Assembly (NCBI GenBank): GCA_040905245.1 | Contig: JBBDRX010000091.1 | Span: 1 to 22,701 of the forward strand | Source: JBBDRX01 sp040905245 | GTDB taxonomy: Bacteria > Bacteroidota > Rhodothermia > Balneolales > Balneolaceae | Length of the DNA: 22,701 bases | Reading direction: 5' to 3' | Shown here: positions 15,705 through 22,701 of the stretch, in pieces | How positions within the stretch are numbered: the stretch's first letter is position 1 | How the letters are laid out: each line of letters begins with the position of its first letter | Program-made: the position numbers and the translations under genes | The notes under the pieces: generated by a model | What the model saw: the letters and a program-made list of their open reading frames with translations, nothing else | Told to the model about the DNA's origin: nothing | Database searches by the model: none

Positions 15705-16279
15705 TGACAGATGCGGATTCATCTGGCAAGGAGCACTTGCGAAGTAGGCTGTTAGCCAGACGGCAGCGGATTCCGGCCGTAGAGCGGGAACAATGGAGCC
15801 GTGAGATCTCGGCCCGGCTGTTCAATTGGGATCTCTATCGCAAGGCGCGCCGGGTTCACTGTTTTGTCGGTGTCGAATCCAAAGGTGAGGTGGAGACTCT
15901 CCCTGTTCTGGAACAGATGATTCAGGAGGGAAAAGAGGTTTATTTACCGAAAGTGAATGCATCTTCCCCTGCACTGAAGCATGTACGATACAGAGGGCCG
16001 GAGAGTTTGGTTCCCGGTCCGTATGGCATCCCGGAACCGACCGGAGAGGAGGCCATTGCACCTGAAGAGTTGGATCTGATACTGGTGCCACTGCTTGCAG
16101 CCGATAACCGGAAGAACCGCCTCGGCTATGGCATGGGCTATTACGATCGTTTTCTGGCCCGGGCAACGGGCGTATCGGCCGGGTTGCTGTTTCAGGCGTT
16201 TCTGCTTGACAAATCGCTCCCGGCCGAATCGCACGATATTCCACTCGACTATCTGATCACCGAGAACGGGGTGGTCTGA
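15704..16279 (+). CDS. 5-formyltetrahydrofolate cyclo-ligase
   Basis: 191 aa, normal for the family (5,10-methenyl-THF synthetase; EC 6.3.3.2), which converts 5-formyl-THF to 5,10-methenyl-THF using ATP. Basic N-terminal helix LRSRLLARRQRIPAVER, HCFVGVESKGEVET, LDLILVPLLAAD, and the signature RLGYGMGYYDRFL (Gly141-Arg149 region) that forms the ATP/folate site are visible. The ATG at 15704 overlaps the bshC TGA by one base (TGATG), so it is translationally coupled. A TTG immediately before it is a less likely start. tmk follows after 47 bases, linking folate and dTMP metabolism in one run. Confidence 0.95.
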   Translation: MTDADSSGKEHLRSRLLARRQRIPAVEREQWSREISARLFNWDLYRKARRVHCFVGVESKGEVETLPVLEQMIQEGKEVYLPKVNASSPALKHVRYRGPESLVPGPYGIPEPTGEEAIAPEELDLILVPLLAADNRKNRLGYGMGYYDRFLARATGVSAGLLFQAFLLDKSLPAESHDIPLDYLITENGVV

Positions 16280-16326
16280 ACCGGATCTTGGATACAACCT
16301 GAACACCATTACCTTCGCAAGACGAT

Positions 16327-16962
16327 ATGAAAAAGAGTTTGAACAGAGAGGGGGGAGTGCTGGTGACCTTCGAAGGGATTGACGGAAGTGGAAAGTCGAC
16401 TCAGATTCGTCTTCTCACCGAGTGGCTCCGGGATCGGAAGATTCCGTTTCATCTATTCCGGGAGCCGGGTGGGACAGAACTGTCCGAACAGATTCGCGAA
16501 TTGCTGCTTCACTCCTCCGGTCCAATGGATCCGGTTACCGAGTTACTGCTCTTCTCCGCGGCAAGGTCGCAGCTGGTTGCCGAACGGCTGATCCCGTTAC
16601 TGAAAAGGGGAGATCTGATAATTCTGGATCGTTTCTTTGATTCTACAATCGCCTACCAGGGTTACGGGAGAGAGTCTGCCAGCCCCGACGAGATTCACCG
16701 CCTGAATCACCTGGTGTCACACCGACTGCGTCCCGACCTGACGATCTACCTTCGGATTTCGCCGGCACTCGCCAGATCGCGCAGGGCAGAAGAGGCCGAC
16801 GACCGTATGGAGCGGGAGGAGGATTCCTTTTTCGAGCGGGTTGCTCTTGGATTCGAGCGATTGGCTGAACAGTCCGACCGGATTGTCTCGCTAAACGGGG
16901 AGCGTCCGGTGGAGGAGATACACCGGGATGTCGTGCGGCTGATGAGATCCCTTACCGACTAA
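16327..16962 (+). CDS. tmk: Thymidylate kinase
   Basis: 211 aa, dTMP to dTDP kinase. The P-loop FEGIDGSGKST is at residues 15-25. REPGGTELSEQIRELLL follows, the DRF motif is ILDRFFDSTIAYQGYGR (Asp101-Phe103), and the lid region SRRAEEADDRMERE has basic residues. These all match the bacterial family. The lid arginines and the Gly-rich P-loop suggest an E. coli-like (type II) layout. No Shine-Dalgarno precedes the ATG. It is the last gene of the DUF151-bshC-cyclo-ligase-tmk run. The following 267 bases (16963-17229) contain no ORF, and I see no classical terminator there. Confidence 0.96.
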   Translation: MKKSLNREGGVLVTFEGIDGSGKSTQIRLLTEWLRDRKIPFHLFREPGGTELSEQIRELLLHSSGPMDPVTELLLFSAARSQLVAERLIPLLKRGDLIILDRFFDSTIAYQGYGRESASPDEIHRLNHLVSHRLRPDLTIYLRISPALARSRRAEEADDRMEREEDSFFERVALGFERLAEQSDRIVSLNGERPVEEIHRDVVRLMRSLTD

Positions 16963-17101
16963 TCGGGGTTTATTGTAAAATGTCCTGATCACTTTTTTCA
17001 ATGAATCCGATAGGAACAGACAATCTCCGAACCGGGCTGACAGCAAACGTTTTATCAACGCGCCGGCTCCAAAAAAGGGGTGGGAGGGTACGAATTTTCG
17101 C

Positions 17102-17128
17102 GTTAATCGGATTGATGGTTAATCAAAA
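17102..17128. repeat. Two GTTAATC repeats upstream of the SRPBCC gene
   Basis: GTTAATC occurs at 17102-17108 and again at 17118-17124, a 16-base period. The second copy is inside a short dyad TTGAT-GGTTA-ATCAA (17113-17127). It lies about 100 bases before the SRPBCC start and could be a binding site, but similar short repeats arise by chance in A/T-rich spacer. Confidence 0.25.
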
Positions 17129-17229
17129 TATGCGTAAATTTATTGCATTGTGGGTGAATCCTACCAAGTCCTGAAAATTATTCATGCTCATTACATAACC
17201 TTTCATTCTCGACGTATAACATAACTACT

Positions 17230-17709
17230 ATGGCGCACGAAAGAATTGAAGTAAACTTGCCTTTAGCCAAAGTTTACGAGTTACTCTGCAATCCGGTGCA
17301 TTTCCCGAAATTTCTGGAACGCATTGAAAACGTTGAAAAGGTGAACTCCCAGACGTTTGAGTACTCTACTCATATTGGAGGAGAAGAGTTTAGCTGGACG
17401 ACCAACCTGATTGATAATCTGCGAAATACCCGTTTCGCCTGGATCACAATCAACGGAAATCTGAATCAGACCGGTACGATCCGTTTTACCCCGCTGGATA
17501 ACGGTGAGCGTACCCGTGTCGACTTCTCTCTCGATTACCGTACATTCTACGGAGAGCCGGACGAAGACCTGGGCAAGTTTATCGATACGCTGCCCGAGCA
17601 GTTGACAAAAGACCTCGGCACGTTCAAGGAGCTTGCAGAAAACGGCACCTTCAAGGAAGCCGGCAGTGAAGATGAAACAGCAGATGAAAAGAGTCAAGTG
17701 ACGGTCTGA
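17230..17709 (+). CDS. SRPBCC family protein (cyclase/dehydrase-like)
   Basis: 159 aa, a START-like ligand-binding fold. It opens with the typical VNLPLAKVYELLCNPVHFPKFLERIENVEKV (about 8-38), then alternating strands FEYSTHIGGEEFSW, RFAWITINGNLNQTGTIRFTPL and RTRVDFSLDYRT, and closes with the long C-terminal helix around DEDLGKFIDTLPEQLTKDLGTFKELAEN. The tail after residue ~145 is acidic and disordered-looking. There is no signal peptide, so it should be cytosolic. The ligand is unknown. It is probably monocistronic: a 267-base spacer precedes it, and a terminator follows 23 bases after its stop. Confidence 0.88.
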   Translation: MAHERIEVNLPLAKVYELLCNPVHFPKFLERIENVEKVNSQTFEYSTHIGGEEFSWTTNLIDNLRNTRFAWITINGNLNQTGTIRFTPLDNGERTRVDFSLDYRTFYGEPDEDLGKFIDTLPEQLTKDLGTFKELAENGTFKEAGSEDETADEKSQVTV

Positions 17710-17732
17710 CGTCATCTCTGAATCATTGAAAA

Positions 17733-17758
17733 TGCGTGCAGTTCTGTACGCAATTTTT
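17733..17758 (+). terminator. Rho-independent terminator after the SRPBCC gene
   Basis: TGCGTGC (17733-17739), loop AGTTCT, GTACGCA (17746-17752) form a 7-pair stem with one G-T pair, followed by ATTTTTGTTTG. The stem is modest, but the T-run and the position 23 bases past the stop support it. Confidence 0.6.
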
Positions 17759-17956
17759 GTTTGGTCTTGTTCATTTTCAGCACTTCGACTCCAGCCGGTT
17801 CTTCATTGGAGTTTTGGGTCGCGTAATCGGTCGCAGGTGCAGTCCTGAATCTGCGGGAGATGTGGTGCAAATCCTCTTGTACGGGTAGAGTGCCTTGAAG
17901 TGCATCCCTCATCCAACCATACCAGATCCATGATCAATTTCAGGGACTTCGTCCAT

Positions 17957-18781
17957 ATGGAGATGGCGAACGAGCCTCACTATATGGTAATTGGCCATCC
18001 GATTGGTCATAGCCTGTCCCCGTTAATGCACGGGGTGGCTCTTGAAGAGTGCGATATGGAGGCCCGTTATCACGCAATCGATCTCCTGCCGGACGAGTTG
18101 AACAGCTTTCTTGCCTGGGTGAACAGGGATTCGTTTCTGGGTGCCAACATCACCATTCCCTACAAGCAGGATTTTCTTCTGGCGGTGGATCGCCTGGACG
18201 ATGCGGCCCGTGAAATTGGTGCCGTCAATACCCTGGTCAAACGCAAGGGAGAGCTCATCGGATACAATACCGATGCTGCCGGATTTCAGGCGCCTCTGGA
18301 ACCTTGGCGCGAGGTGCTTGAAGGGGGATCCGCCATCTTGTTCGGAACCGGCGGGGCCAGCCTTGCCGTTCGATATGCACTCCGACAACTGGGGATGAAA
18401 CAGCTCATTATGGTTTCTCGTAATCCGGACCGAATCAATGTAGAGGATGCGATCTGCTGTAACTATCAGAACTGGCAGACGTATGCCGGCCAGTCCGATC
18501 TGATTGTCAACACCACACCGCTTGGTATGTCTCCGAACAGGGAGTCCTCTCCGGTTCAGGATCAGGATGTCGGTCTGCTGGAGGGAACGATCTGTTACGA
18601 TTTGGTGTACAATCCGCTGGAGACCCGTTTTTTGCAACAGGCAAAAGAAGCGGGAGCAGAAGTGATCGACGGACTGGAGATGTTTATAGGTCAGGGAGAC
18701 CGTGCCTTTGAACTCTGGACCGGCCACAGGTTTCCGTGGAAGAAGGTGAAAGAGCGTGTTCGGGAGGATCTTGCATCGTGA
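17957..18781 (+). CDS. aroE: Shikimate dehydrogenase (NADP+)
   Basis: 274 aa from the ATG at 17957. Reduces 3-dehydroshikimate in aromatic amino acid synthesis. Shikimate-binding GHSLSPLMH (Ser19, Ser21), NITIPYK with catalytic Lys70, and GYNTDAAGF with Asp106 are all present. The nucleotide-binding GTGGAS (130-135) and NTTPLGM follow, and the C-terminal GLEMFIGQGDRAFELWTG is typical. The start is uncertain: in-frame ATG codons lie at 17930, 17957 and 17963 and a GTG at 17900. The later ones leave the 7-10 residues usually found before the VIGHPIGHS strand. None has a good ribosome-binding site. Its end overlaps the next gene's GTG by four bases (GTGA). Confidence 0.95.
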   Translation: MEMANEPHYMVIGHPIGHSLSPLMHGVALEECDMEARYHAIDLLPDELNSFLAWVNRDSFLGANITIPYKQDFLLAVDRLDDAAREIGAVNTLVKRKGELIGYNTDAAGFQAPLEPWREVLEGGSAILFGTGGASLAVRYALRQLGMKQLIMVSRNPDRINVEDAICCNYQNWQTYAGQSDLIVNTTPLGMSPNRESSPVQDQDVGLLEGTICYDLVYNPLETRFLQQAKEAGAEVIDGLEMFIGQGDRAFELWTGHRFPWKKVKERVREDLAS

Positions 18782-19518
18782 TCGACTATCAGAAAACAGC
18801 TCTTTTTGAAGACGTTGCCGGTTTGGACGGATGGTTTACCAGGCGCAGCCCGGGGTTCAACCGGGAGGGAACTGTTCCGGGGCTCAACTGCGGGTTGGGG
18901 GCCACGGCTCCGGCCGAAGAGGTGAGCCGCAACAGACAAACCCTTTTCGACAGGGTAAAAATCGACCCGGAATCGGTGGCGTCGGCCGGTCAGGTGCATG
19001 GAGATCATGTAGAATTTGTGGAGTCGGGTGGCTTCTTTCCGGAGACCGATGCGCTGGTGACAACAAGCCGGGGGGTTACACTGACAATTCAGGTGGCAGA
19101 CTGTGCAGCTATTCTGCTGACGGATCCGGAGGCTGAGGTAATAGGTGCGGTCCACGCAGGGTGGAGAGGTTCCGTGAACAAAATTGTGACGGCAAGTGTG
19201 AATATGTTATATCGGCACGGGGCAAAACCGGAACGCGTCCTGGCTGCTGTCTGTCCCTGCATTGGCCCTGCCAGGTTCGAGGTGGGAGAGGAGGTGGCAA
19301 GACTTTTTGACGAACAATATGTAGATCGGCAGCCGGGAAGGAAGCCGCATGTAAACCTTCGGGCGGCGATACGCGAAGAGCTTGAGGAGAACGGGATTCC
19401 TTCCGGACAAATTGAGGTAGACACCGGTTGTACATTTACGCGACGGGATCTTTACTATTCCTGGCGGAGAGACCGTGAAAAGGCCGGACGGATGCTGGCA
19501 ATGATACGTATGGAATAA
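18778..19518 (+). CDS. pgeF: Peptidoglycan editing factor / LACC1-like purine nucleoside phosphorylase (YfiH family)
   Basis: 246 aa. The family shows purine nucleoside phosphorylase and adenosine deaminase activity and, in E. coli, removes wrong amino acids from peptidoglycan precursors. Older annotation as laccase or polyphenol oxidase is probably misleading. Zinc-site residues are visible as SAGQVHGDHV (His74), VADCAAILLTD (Cys109) and GAVHAGWRGS (His126). CPCIGPARFEVGEEV and the C-terminal YYSWRRDREKAGRMLAMI also match. The start is GTG at 18778, fixed by CGGGAGG at 18761-18767 and by overlap with the aroE stop; an in-frame ATG at 18736 lies inside aroE and adds residues not found in the family. 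It is co-transcribed with aroE. Confidence 0.93.
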   Translation: MIDYQKTALFEDVAGLDGWFTRRSPGFNREGTVPGLNCGLGATAPAEEVSRNRQTLFDRVKIDPESVASAGQVHGDHVEFVESGGFFPETDALVTTSRGVTLTIQVADCAAILLTDPEAEVIGAVHAGWRGSVNKIVTASVNMLYRHGAKPERVLAAVCPCIGPARFEVGEEVARLFDEQYVDRQPGRKPHVNLRAAIREELEENGIPSGQIEVDTGCTFTRRDLYYSWRRDREKAGRMLAMIRME

Positions 19519-19610
19519 ATAATTTTCTGTCATCGGGGGCGTCCTGTTGAGACTCCAGTGCATCTCGGCTTATCATGGAGCAGGGCTGCGGGAGGGGTGC
19601 CCGTAGACAC

Positions 19611-19640
19611 TTGACAATCTTCATGAATAGATCTTTTAAT
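19611..19640 (+). promoter_or_regulatory. Candidate sigma70-like promoter of dxr
   Basis: TTGACA (19611-19616), 18 bases, TTTAAT (19635-19640). The -35 is a perfect consensus and the -10 matches 5 of 6. Transcription would begin around 19647, leaving a very short leader of about 8 bases before the dxr TTG. The preceding part of the spacer has no clear terminator for pgeF. Confidence 0.4.
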
Positions 19641-19654
19641 TAATCCGAATCAAT

Positions 19655-20803
19655 TTGAAATCTGTATCCCTTTCCATCCTCGGTTCAACCGGTTCCATCG
19701 GAACCCAGGCACTTGAGATCGTAGAAGAGAATCGAGACCGGTTTCGCGTCGTGGCACTCAGTGCAAACTCCAATTGGGAACTGCTGGCCGAACAGGCAAA
19801 TCGCTTCCGGCCGGACTATCTGCTTCTGTGCAGTGAGGTCGACCGCCGTGAGTTTGAAGCCCGTTTGGCCTATCGCCCGACTGAAATTCTTTATAATTCG
19901 TCCGATCTGTCCGGCCTGGCGACACTTTCCGAAGTGGATATCGTGTTGAACAGTCTGGTTGGGTTTGCCGGTTTTCCTCCAACACTGGCTGCCATTCGTG
20001 CCGGCAAGCGGGTGGCTCTGGCCAACAAGGAGTCGCTGGTAGTCGGCGGGGAGATCCTGGCCGATCTGCTGAAAGAGAATCCCGATCAGTTGTTGCCGGT
20101 CGATTCCGAGCACTCGGCCATGCTTCAGTGTCTGGCGGGCGAACAGTTTGCCAGTCTGGAGAAGATTGTGATTACCGCGAGTGGGGGCCCGTTTCGTACC
20201 TGGAGCCGCCGAAAAATGGATGGAATAACTGTAAAGGATGCGCTGGATCATCCAAACTGGTCGATGGGAGCCAAGATCAGCATCGACTCAGCGACCATGA
20301 TGAACAAGGGACTCGAAGTGATTGAAGCGAAATGGATCTTCAATCTTCCGATTCGACATATTGAACCGGTGGTACACCCTCAAAGTATTGTTCATTCAAT
20401 CGTGGAGTTTGTAGACGGATCTTCCAAGGCACAGCTCTCGCTACCGGACATGAAAGGGCCGATTATGTATGCCCTCGGATATCCGGAGCGGTTGCCACTT
20501 GGGACTCCCAGAATGGACTGGACCGTTCGGCAAAACTTGACGTTCGAACCGATCGACCATGATCGTTTTCCCTGTCTGCAGCTGGCCATCAATGCCGGAG
20601 AAGCGGGCGGGTTTGCTCCTGCTGTACTGAATGCAGCCAACGAGGTTGCTGTGGAGCGCTTTTTAAAGAGAGAAATTGGCTATATTGAGATCGCCAGAGT
20701 GGTGGAGGAGAGTCTGGAACGCATTCAGACGGGTACGGAACTGACGCCGGATTCGTTGATAGAAGTGGACAGGGAAGCCAGACGCCTGGCAAATGAAATT
20801 TGA
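19655..20803 (+). CDS. dxr: 1-deoxy-D-xylulose-5-phosphate reductoisomerase
   Basis: 382 aa, first committed step of the MEP isoprenoid pathway (DXP to MEP, NADPH, divalent metal). NADPH motif GSTGSIG is at 10-16. Metal ligands follow as PVDSEHSAM (Asp150, Glu152) and NKGLEVIE (Glu221). The flexible-loop block HPNWSMGAKISIDSATMMNKG and HPQSIVHS are conserved. The start is TTG 19655-19657: MKSVSLSILGSTGSIG is the usual N-terminal length, and no ATG or GTG fits. No Shine-Dalgarno is visible. rseP begins 14 bases after the stop, the common dxr-rseP arrangement. Confidence 0.97.
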   Translation: MKSVSLSILGSTGSIGTQALEIVEENRDRFRVVALSANSNWELLAEQANRFRPDYLLLCSEVDRREFEARLAYRPTEILYNSSDLSGLATLSEVDIVLNSLVGFAGFPPTLAAIRAGKRVALANKESLVVGGEILADLLKENPDQLLPVDSEHSAMLQCLAGEQFASLEKIVITASGGPFRTWSRRKMDGITVKDALDHPNWSMGAKISIDSATMMNKGLEVIEAKWIFNLPIRHIEPVVHPQSIVHSIVEFVDGSSKAQLSLPDMKGPIMYALGYPERLPLGTPRMDWTVRQNLTFEPIDHDRFPCLQLAINAGEAGGFAPAVLNAANEVAVERFLKREIGYIEIARVVEESLERIQTGTELTPDSLIEVDREARRLANEI

Positions 20804-20817
20804 AGCTGGTTTATATT

Positions 20818-22155
20818 ATGGAATGGATACTATCTCTGTTGAGTACACTCGGGATCTTTGGCGCTGCCATCTTTATCCTGGTCTTTTTTCATGAGTTGGG
20901 ACATTTTCTCGCCGCAAAATTCTATAAGATGCGAGTCGATCAGTTTTCGATCGGATTCCCTCCCAAACTATTCGGATTTCGTCGCGGAGAGACCGAATAC
21001 GTACTTGGTGCCACCCCGCTGGGCGGCTATGTGAAGATTGCCGGTATGATTGACGAGAGTATGGATACGGATTTTGTGGATAAAGAGCCGGCCGAGGACG
21101 AGTTCCGAAGCAAACCGGTGTGGCAGCGAACGGTGGTAATTCTGGCTGGTGTCATTTTCAATGTGATTCTGGCCTTTTTTATCTATACCGGAATGGCCTG
21201 GAACTATGGAGAAGATGTACTTCCGGTCGAGCAGATCGAGGGAATCTACATTCCGGAAGGCTCCCTGGCATCCGAGTTGGGACTCGTCAGCGGGGATCGG
21301 ATCATCGGGGTAAACGGACAGGAAGTAACCTACTTTAACCAGCTGTTCAATCCCTCGGACATCACCGGCCGGAACCTTTCGTTTCTGGTCGATCGGAACG
21401 GCGAACGGTTGAGCATTTCCGCACCTCCTGATTTTCTGGACCGCCTGAACAGAGAGCAGTTCCTTGAGATGAGCTGGGTGATCCCCAGCAGTATTGAAGC
21501 CGTTGTGGAGGGATCTCCTGCAGAGGCAGCCGGAATGCAACCTGGAGACCGTATTGTCGCAGTCAACGGAACCGGAATTGAGTGGTGGGTCCAGTTGACG
21601 GAGCGAATCCGGGAGAGTGATGGGCCATTGGCTCTGACGATCGAACGGGACGGGAAGCGACTTGAACTGAATGTGACACCGGATGCGGAGAGTGGGACCA
21701 TCGGTGTACAAGCCTACGACATGCGAAAAGAGTTTGAACAGATCGAATACAACTTTGCCGGGTCGGTTGGTGTCGGTGCCCGGGAGACCGGGGATACCTT
21801 TATGGGCATTGTTCAGGGCCTCCAGAAGCTTTTTACCGGCCAGATCTCGGTACGTGAAAACCTGGGTGGGCCGGTGGCTATTGCCAACGTCACCCGGGAT
21901 GCGACGGAACATGGCGGTTGGCAGGGTTTCTGGCGTATTACGGCATTTTTGAGTGTTACACTTGCAATCATGAATATGCTTCCGATTCCTGCCCTGGATG
22001 GAGGACACTTCATGTTTCTGCTCTATGAAGGGATCACTCGCCGGGAGCCGTCGGTGAAAGTCCGGATGGCACTGCAGCAGATCGGTTTTATACTGCTGAT
22101 CGGGATCTTCATTCTGGTTACGTTTAACGATATCCTTCGAACCATCGGTGGGTGA
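20818..22155 (+). CDS. rseP: RIP metalloprotease RseP (site-2 protease family)
   Basis: 445 aa intramembrane zinc protease that cuts anti-sigma factors and leftover signal peptides within the membrane. Helix 1 carries HELGH (His25, Glu26, His29), and the third ligand is in NMLPIPALDGGH (Asp394), the usual bipartite active site. Two PDZ domains lie between: one around IPEGSLASELGLVSGDRIIGVNG (about 135-200) and one around VVEGSPAEAAGMQPGDRIVAVNG (about 225-295). Four membrane segments are expected. The ATG at 20818 is preferred; a TTG at 20800 overlaps the dxr stop and would add six residues. psd follows after four bases. Confidence 0.95.
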   Translation: MEWILSLLSTLGIFGAAIFILVFFHELGHFLAAKFYKMRVDQFSIGFPPKLFGFRRGETEYVLGATPLGGYVKIAGMIDESMDTDFVDKEPAEDEFRSKPVWQRTVVILAGVIFNVILAFFIYTGMAWNYGEDVLPVEQIEGIYIPEGSLASELGLVSGDRIIGVNGQEVTYFNQLFNPSDITGRNLSFLVDRNGERLSISAPPDFLDRLNREQFLEMSWVIPSSIEAVVEGSPAEAAGMQPGDRIVAVNGTGIEWWVQLTERIRESDGPLALTIERDGKRLELNVTPDAESGTIGVQAYDMRKEFEQIEYNFAGSVGVGARETGDTFMGIVQGLQKLFTGQISVRENLGGPVAIANVTRDATEHGGWQGFWRITAFLSVTLAIMNMLPIPALDGGHFMFLLYEGITRREPSVKVRMALQQIGFILLIGIFILVTFNDILRTIGG

Positions 22156-22159
22156 ACGG

Positions 22160-22701
22160 ATGATAGCGAGAGAGGGCTACTCGACCATTCTGACACTTCT
22201 TGTTCTCTCCCTTCTGCTTGGCTGGGCCGCATCTCTCTGGCCGGGGGGGATCGTCAGTCGCGTGATCTGGGCGCTGCTACTCCTTCTCGACGTATTGATG
22301 ATCTTTTTTTTCAGGGATCCTGAACGAAAGACTCCGGAGGGAGAAGATCTTCTGATTGCTCCGGCAGACGGGAAAGTGGTACAGATTCGTCAGGTGGAGG
22401 AGACGACCTACCTGAACGGAAAAGCTACACAAGTCAGTATTTTTTTATCTCCGCTGAATGTCCATGTGAACCGGATTCCTGCAAGTGGAAAACTGGAGCA
22501 TGTTTCCTACTTTTCGGGTGTCTATCTGATGGCCTGGGACGAACGTGCGTCTGAGTTGAATGAACAAGCGCATTTCGGGGTACGGCATTCAAGTGGTGTA
22601 AAAATTCTGTTTCGACAAATCACCGGTTTTCTGGCAAGACGCATTGTATATTATATCAAGGAAGGCGATGAACTTGTTGCCGGGGAGCGCTTTGGTATTA
22701 T
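22160..22701 (+). CDS. Phosphatidylserine decarboxylase proenzyme, short (archaeal-type); 3' end cut by window edge
   Basis: 180 codons visible; the gene continues past the right edge. Makes phosphatidylethanolamine from phosphatidylserine in the membrane. Two hydrophobic segments (about 9-26 and 31-51) lead into FFFRDPER, the family landmark. IAPADGKVV (Asp70) and SPLNVHVNRIP (His102) are the general-base and partner positions. The visible end, ELVAGERFGI, is where the family normally continues into the self-cleavage site carrying the serine that becomes pyruvoyl, so that site lies just outside. The ATG is four bases after the rseP stop. A pssA-type phosphatidylserine synthase gene would be expected next, but it cannot be seen here. 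Confidence 0.93.
   Translation, partial: MIAREGYSTILTLLVLSLLLGWAASLWPGGIVSRVIWALLLLLDVLMIFFFRDPERKTPEGEDLLIAPADGKVVQIRQVEETTYLNGKATQVSIFLSPLNVHVNRIPASGKLEHVSYFSGVYLMAWDERASELNEQAHFGVRHSSGVKILFRQITGFLARRIVYYIKEGDELVAGERFGI

Noticed and set aside
17712..17912. 66-codon minus-strand frame in the SRPBCC-aroE spacer
   Set aside because: It is composed of spacer and runs through the SRPBCC terminator hairpin, with no ribosome-binding site or family resemblance.
18023..18727. 234-codon frame antisense to aroE
   Set aside because: aroE motifs are intact on the plus strand; the antisense product is not protein-like.
19552..19585. CTCCA...TGGAG inverted repeat after pgeF as a terminator
   Set aside because: Only five pairs with a large loop, and no T-run follows.
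20968..22008. 346-codon open frame on the minus strand opposite rseP
   Set aside because: rseP on the plus strand has complete active-site and PDZ motifs. The antisense frame has no recognisable domain and is a by-product of codon bias.
1..22701. Mobile element, CRISPR array, defence island or tRNA
   Set aside because: No transposase, integrase, Cas, toxin-antitoxin or restriction motifs, no regularly spaced repeats and no cloverleaf were seen on either strand.

Overview
The window reads as an ordinary, densely packed chromosomal segment of a Bacteroidota/Rhodothermota/Balneolota-type bacterium. The phylum is an inference from several signals. Some promoters match the Bacteroidota -7 element TAnnTTTG. 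Shine-Dalgarno sites are weak or absent before many genes. atpD-atpC stands alone, away from the other ATP synthase genes. There is a bacillithiol gene (bshC) and a short 'archaeal-type' phosphatidylserine decarboxylase. I see no tRNA, rRNA, CRISPR array, insertion sequence, phage gene or integrase.

Layout. (1) 1-1640: rsmB on the minus strand, cut by the left edge within a few codons of its end, then a 329-base divergent spacer. (2) 1641-4258: atpD-atpC, converging on a PlsC-like acyltransferase. (3) 4350-7517: a catechol-type O-methyltransferase converges on a minus-strand group (RlmL-type rRNA methyltransferase, SlyD-like FKBP, possible small ORF, five-helix membrane protein). (4) 7572-10873: a DUF971 protein, then an iron-type ABC transporter as a lipoprotein binding protein (+) and a fused double permease (-) facing each other across a strong terminator. 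The binding-protein promoter is overlapped by a perfect 23-bp palindrome. (5) 10956-13231: a COG1233 FAD oxidoreductase directly downstream of a DUF3298-type lipoprotein. (6) 13511-16962: a co-oriented, tightly packed run of bifunctional nuclease (DUF151), bshC, 5-formyl-THF cyclo-ligase and tmk. (7) 17230-22701: SRPBCC protein, aroE-pgeF (overlapping), dxr-rseP-psd (psd cut by the right edge).

Working together. The atpDC, rsmB, rlmL and slyD genes are housekeeping for energy, ribosome modification and folding. bshC, cyclo-ligase and tmk cover low-molecular-weight thiol, folate and dTMP metabolism. dxr, rseP and psd cover isoprenoid precursors, regulated membrane proteolysis and phosphatidylethanolamine. 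The binding protein and permease form an incomplete iron importer, because no ATPase gene lies in the window.

I did not find a clearly new multi-gene system. Two signals deserve a second look. First, the RlmL-type gene has no ATG/GTG/TTG where its conserved N-terminus begins, and it is in the same reading frame as the upstream FKBP gene, separated from it only by one TGA. Second, the palindromic operator over the iron-transporter promoter looks like a DtxR-class metal-repressor site.
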